Origin: Alphaproteobacteria bacterium
GTDB taxonomy: Bacteria > Pseudomonadota > Alphaproteobacteria > Ferrovibrionales > Ferrovibrionaceae
Direction of reading: 5' to 3'
Assembly (NCBI GenBank): GCA_026126215.1
Contig: JAHCJQ010000003.1
Coordinates: forward strand, 1-64,000
DNA: 64,000 nt
Shown here piece after piece: positions 62,584 through 64,000 of this stretch (position 1 is its first letter; each line of letters begins with the position of its first letter). The notes under the pieces were generated by a model. It worked only from the letters and a program-made list of their open reading frames with translations, searched no databases and was not told the DNA's origin. A program made the position numbers and the translations under genes.

Positions 62584-64000
62584 CTAGATGTGAGGATCGG
62601 CCACCCTGGGCCAGAGGGCGCGCGTCACGTGCCTGTGCGGCAGCGTCCGCATGTCCATCGCACCGGTGCCCGGCGCCGCGACATAGAGGATTTCCTCCGC
62701 GATGGGCGCGAAGCCGGCAAAGAAATGCTGCGTGGATTTGACGATCAGCGCCCGACAGCGCGCCGGATCGATACCGACCGCAGAAAAGCAGTCCGGGTGG
62801 AAGCTCTGCACCCGATGGTCGTTGACCGCGATATCGATGGCATCCGTGTCGTTCTCTCCGATCCGCAGCCAGGCCATGTTGCCGAGCGGCGCCAGCGCCC
62901 CGCCAAAGGGCTGGAATGCGTTGCGCGTCAGGCCCTTCACGGTGACTTCGGCATCGATCGGCGCGCCGGAAGCCGGGCCGAGCTTGCCGCCGATGCGCAC
63001 TCTGAGTTTCGCCCCCAGGCCTGCATCGAACGCCAGCGCCGTCACGGATGGATCCCAGAGCGGGGAAATGGCGATGCCGCCGATCTTCTGATCGATAACC
63101 TGGCGCAGCAGGAAGGTCGAATCGCCGGCGGCACCAATGCCCGGATTGTCCGCGGTATCTGCCAGCACCAGCGGGCGATAGCCGTTATGGCCGGCGGCCC
63201 GCGCCAGCGCCTCGTCGATTGACTTGAACGGCGGCATCATCTCGTCACGCCGTGCCCACACTTCGCGTCCCAGTTCCTTCGCCAGGGCATCGGCTTTCCC
63301 CCCGTCGCCATGCGCCACCACCAGCACGCGCGTGCCCACCTCCGGCGTGTCGCCCCAGGGAAAGCCATGGGCCAGAGACACAGAGAGGATGTCGTCCTTG
63401 CCTTCGAGAGCCTTCATGCGGGCGACGAAACTTTCGAGGGGCTCGCGCGTAGTCGGGTAAATGCCGAGCATCCGGCAATCATGCATGGCCATCACCGGCC
63501 AGACCCTGCCGGCCAGGGTGCCCTCCATGATCGTGAACAGTTCCTCCGCCCGCTCGACCACGTCGACGTGCGGATACTCCTTGTAGATGACGATGGCCGT
63601 GGCGGAGCGCACCTTGAGTTCGGTGAGATGACAATGCAGGTCCAGTTCGACGCCGATCGGTACCGCTGGCCCGACGATGTCGCGTGCCCGCGCCAGAAGG
63701 TCGCCTTCCGCATCAGGATAGCCCTCCGCGATCATCGCTCCATGCAGGTTCAGCAGTACGGCATCCACCGGCAACGCCTTGCGAAGATCGGACAGGATCT
63801 CGTCCCGCAACGTCTGATAGGCATATCGCGTCGTGTCGCCGGCCGGCATGGCGAAGGCGGCAAGGCTTTCGACCACCTGCCAGCCAAGCGCTTCCGCCCG
63901 CCTTCGCCAGGCGATGAGCGGCAGGGCGAAGAGGTTCGGACGTTCGCCGTGCCGCGCGCCGCGCACAAGCATGGTCTGCTCGAAGAGCGCCATGCCGGTC
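62584..64000 (-). CDS. M81 family metallopeptidase, MlrC-like, start outside the window
   Basis: 472 residues visible, continuing past the window edge (the frame stays open upstream of the ATG at 63993). Seen are NLHGAMIAEGYPDAEGDLL and GVELDLHCHLTE, which carry the candidate zinc ligands, and NPGIGAAGDSTFLLR of the C-terminal MlrC domain. Full-length family members have roughly 490-510 residues and begin with a conserved HETNTF-type segment, which is missing here, so 20-35 residues probably lie beyond the edge. MlrC completes microcystin breakdown in Sphingomonas; most relatives act on unknown peptides or amides. Confidence 0.9.
   Translation of the reverse strand, partial: TGMALFEQTMLVRGARHGERPNLFALPLIAWRRRAEALGWQVVESLAAFAMPAGDTTRYAYQTLRDEILSDLRKALPVDAVLLNLHGAMIAEGYPDAEGDLLARARDIVGPAVPIGVELDLHCHLTELKVRSATAIVIYKEYPHVDVVERAEELFTIMEGTLAGRVWPVMAMHDCRMLGIYPTTREPLESFVARMKALEGKDDILSVSLAHGFPWGDTPEVGTRVLVVAHGDGGKADALAKELGREVWARRDEMMPPFKSIDEALARAAGHNGYRPLVLADTADNPGIGAAGDSTFLLRQVIDQKIGGIAISPLWDPSVTALAFDAGLGAKLRVRIGGKLGPASGAPIDAEVTVKGLTRNAFQPFGGALAPLGNMAWLRIGENDTDAIDIAVNDHRVQSFHPDCFSAVGIDPARCRALIVKSTQHFFAGFAPIAEEILYVAAPGTGAMDMRTLPHRHVTRALWPRVADPHI

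Overview
The window reads as a stretch of chromosome from a high-GC (about two thirds G+C by eye) free-living alphaproteobacterium, probably Rhodospirillales-like. This is inference from gene content: TRAP and ABC uptake systems, TamAB, YcjXF, many small catabolic operons, occasional TTG starts, and an ornithine decarboxylase with a long leader of the kind described in alphaproteobacteria. I see no tRNA or rRNA genes, insertion sequences, phage genes or CRISPR arrays. The genes are densely packed, and both window ends cut a gene.

Layout. 1-9170 (+): the end of an oligopeptide-type ABC operon (solute-binding protein, two permeases, one ATPase), then an isocitrate-lyase/PEP-mutase family lyase, LeuC-, LeuD- and LeuB-like enzymes and an NADP-dependent MDR reductase, apparently one uptake-plus-catabolism unit. 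9181-12563: ornithine decarboxylase with a ~340-nt leader holding an 11-codon leader ORF, agmatinase, and a SpoU/TrmH RNA methylase. 12560-15823: SDR, TauD-like dioxygenase, MFS transporter. 15927-16829: a bacterial voltage-gated sodium channel. 16948-19867: TRAP transporter dctPQM. 19858-23228: cytosolic-looking gamma-glutamyltransferase and an acyl-CoA ligase.

23252-28686 is two divergent operons around one control region: solute-binding protein, core-MetE-like protein and TauD dioxygenase on the minus strand; PhyH dioxygenase, permease and ATPase on the plus strand. Two near-identical 22-bp dyads sit one on each side of the control region. 28705-30674: 2-hydroxyacid dehydrogenase and YdjM-like membrane hydrolase. 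30781-34091: an operon of flavin monooxygenase, beta-hydroxyacid dehydrogenase and a two-subunit ThDP decarboxylase resembling sulfopyruvate decarboxylase ComDE. 34101-36629: YcjF and YcjX. 36731-39244: P450 and an orphan QueC-like PP-loop protein.

39289-45860: LysR regulator plus a clear ydcSTUV-patD putrescine uptake/oxidation operon. 45877-47024: an Lrp-type regulator divergent from a cysteine dioxygenase. 47097-55398: small lipoprotein, Na/Pi cotransporter, tamA, tamB. 55405-58285: lipoprotein, response regulator, histidine kinase. 58593-62487: small envelope and hypothetical proteins, a membrane histidine kinase and a LOG-family protein. 62584-64000: start-truncated MlrC-type M81 protein.

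Polyamine genes recur: putrescine synthesis by ornithine decarboxylase and agmatinase, import by YdcSTUV and oxidation by PatD. The least explained parts are the 23-29 kb divergent regulon, the ICL/LeuCDB-like cluster, the PP-loop orphan and the decarboxylase leader.
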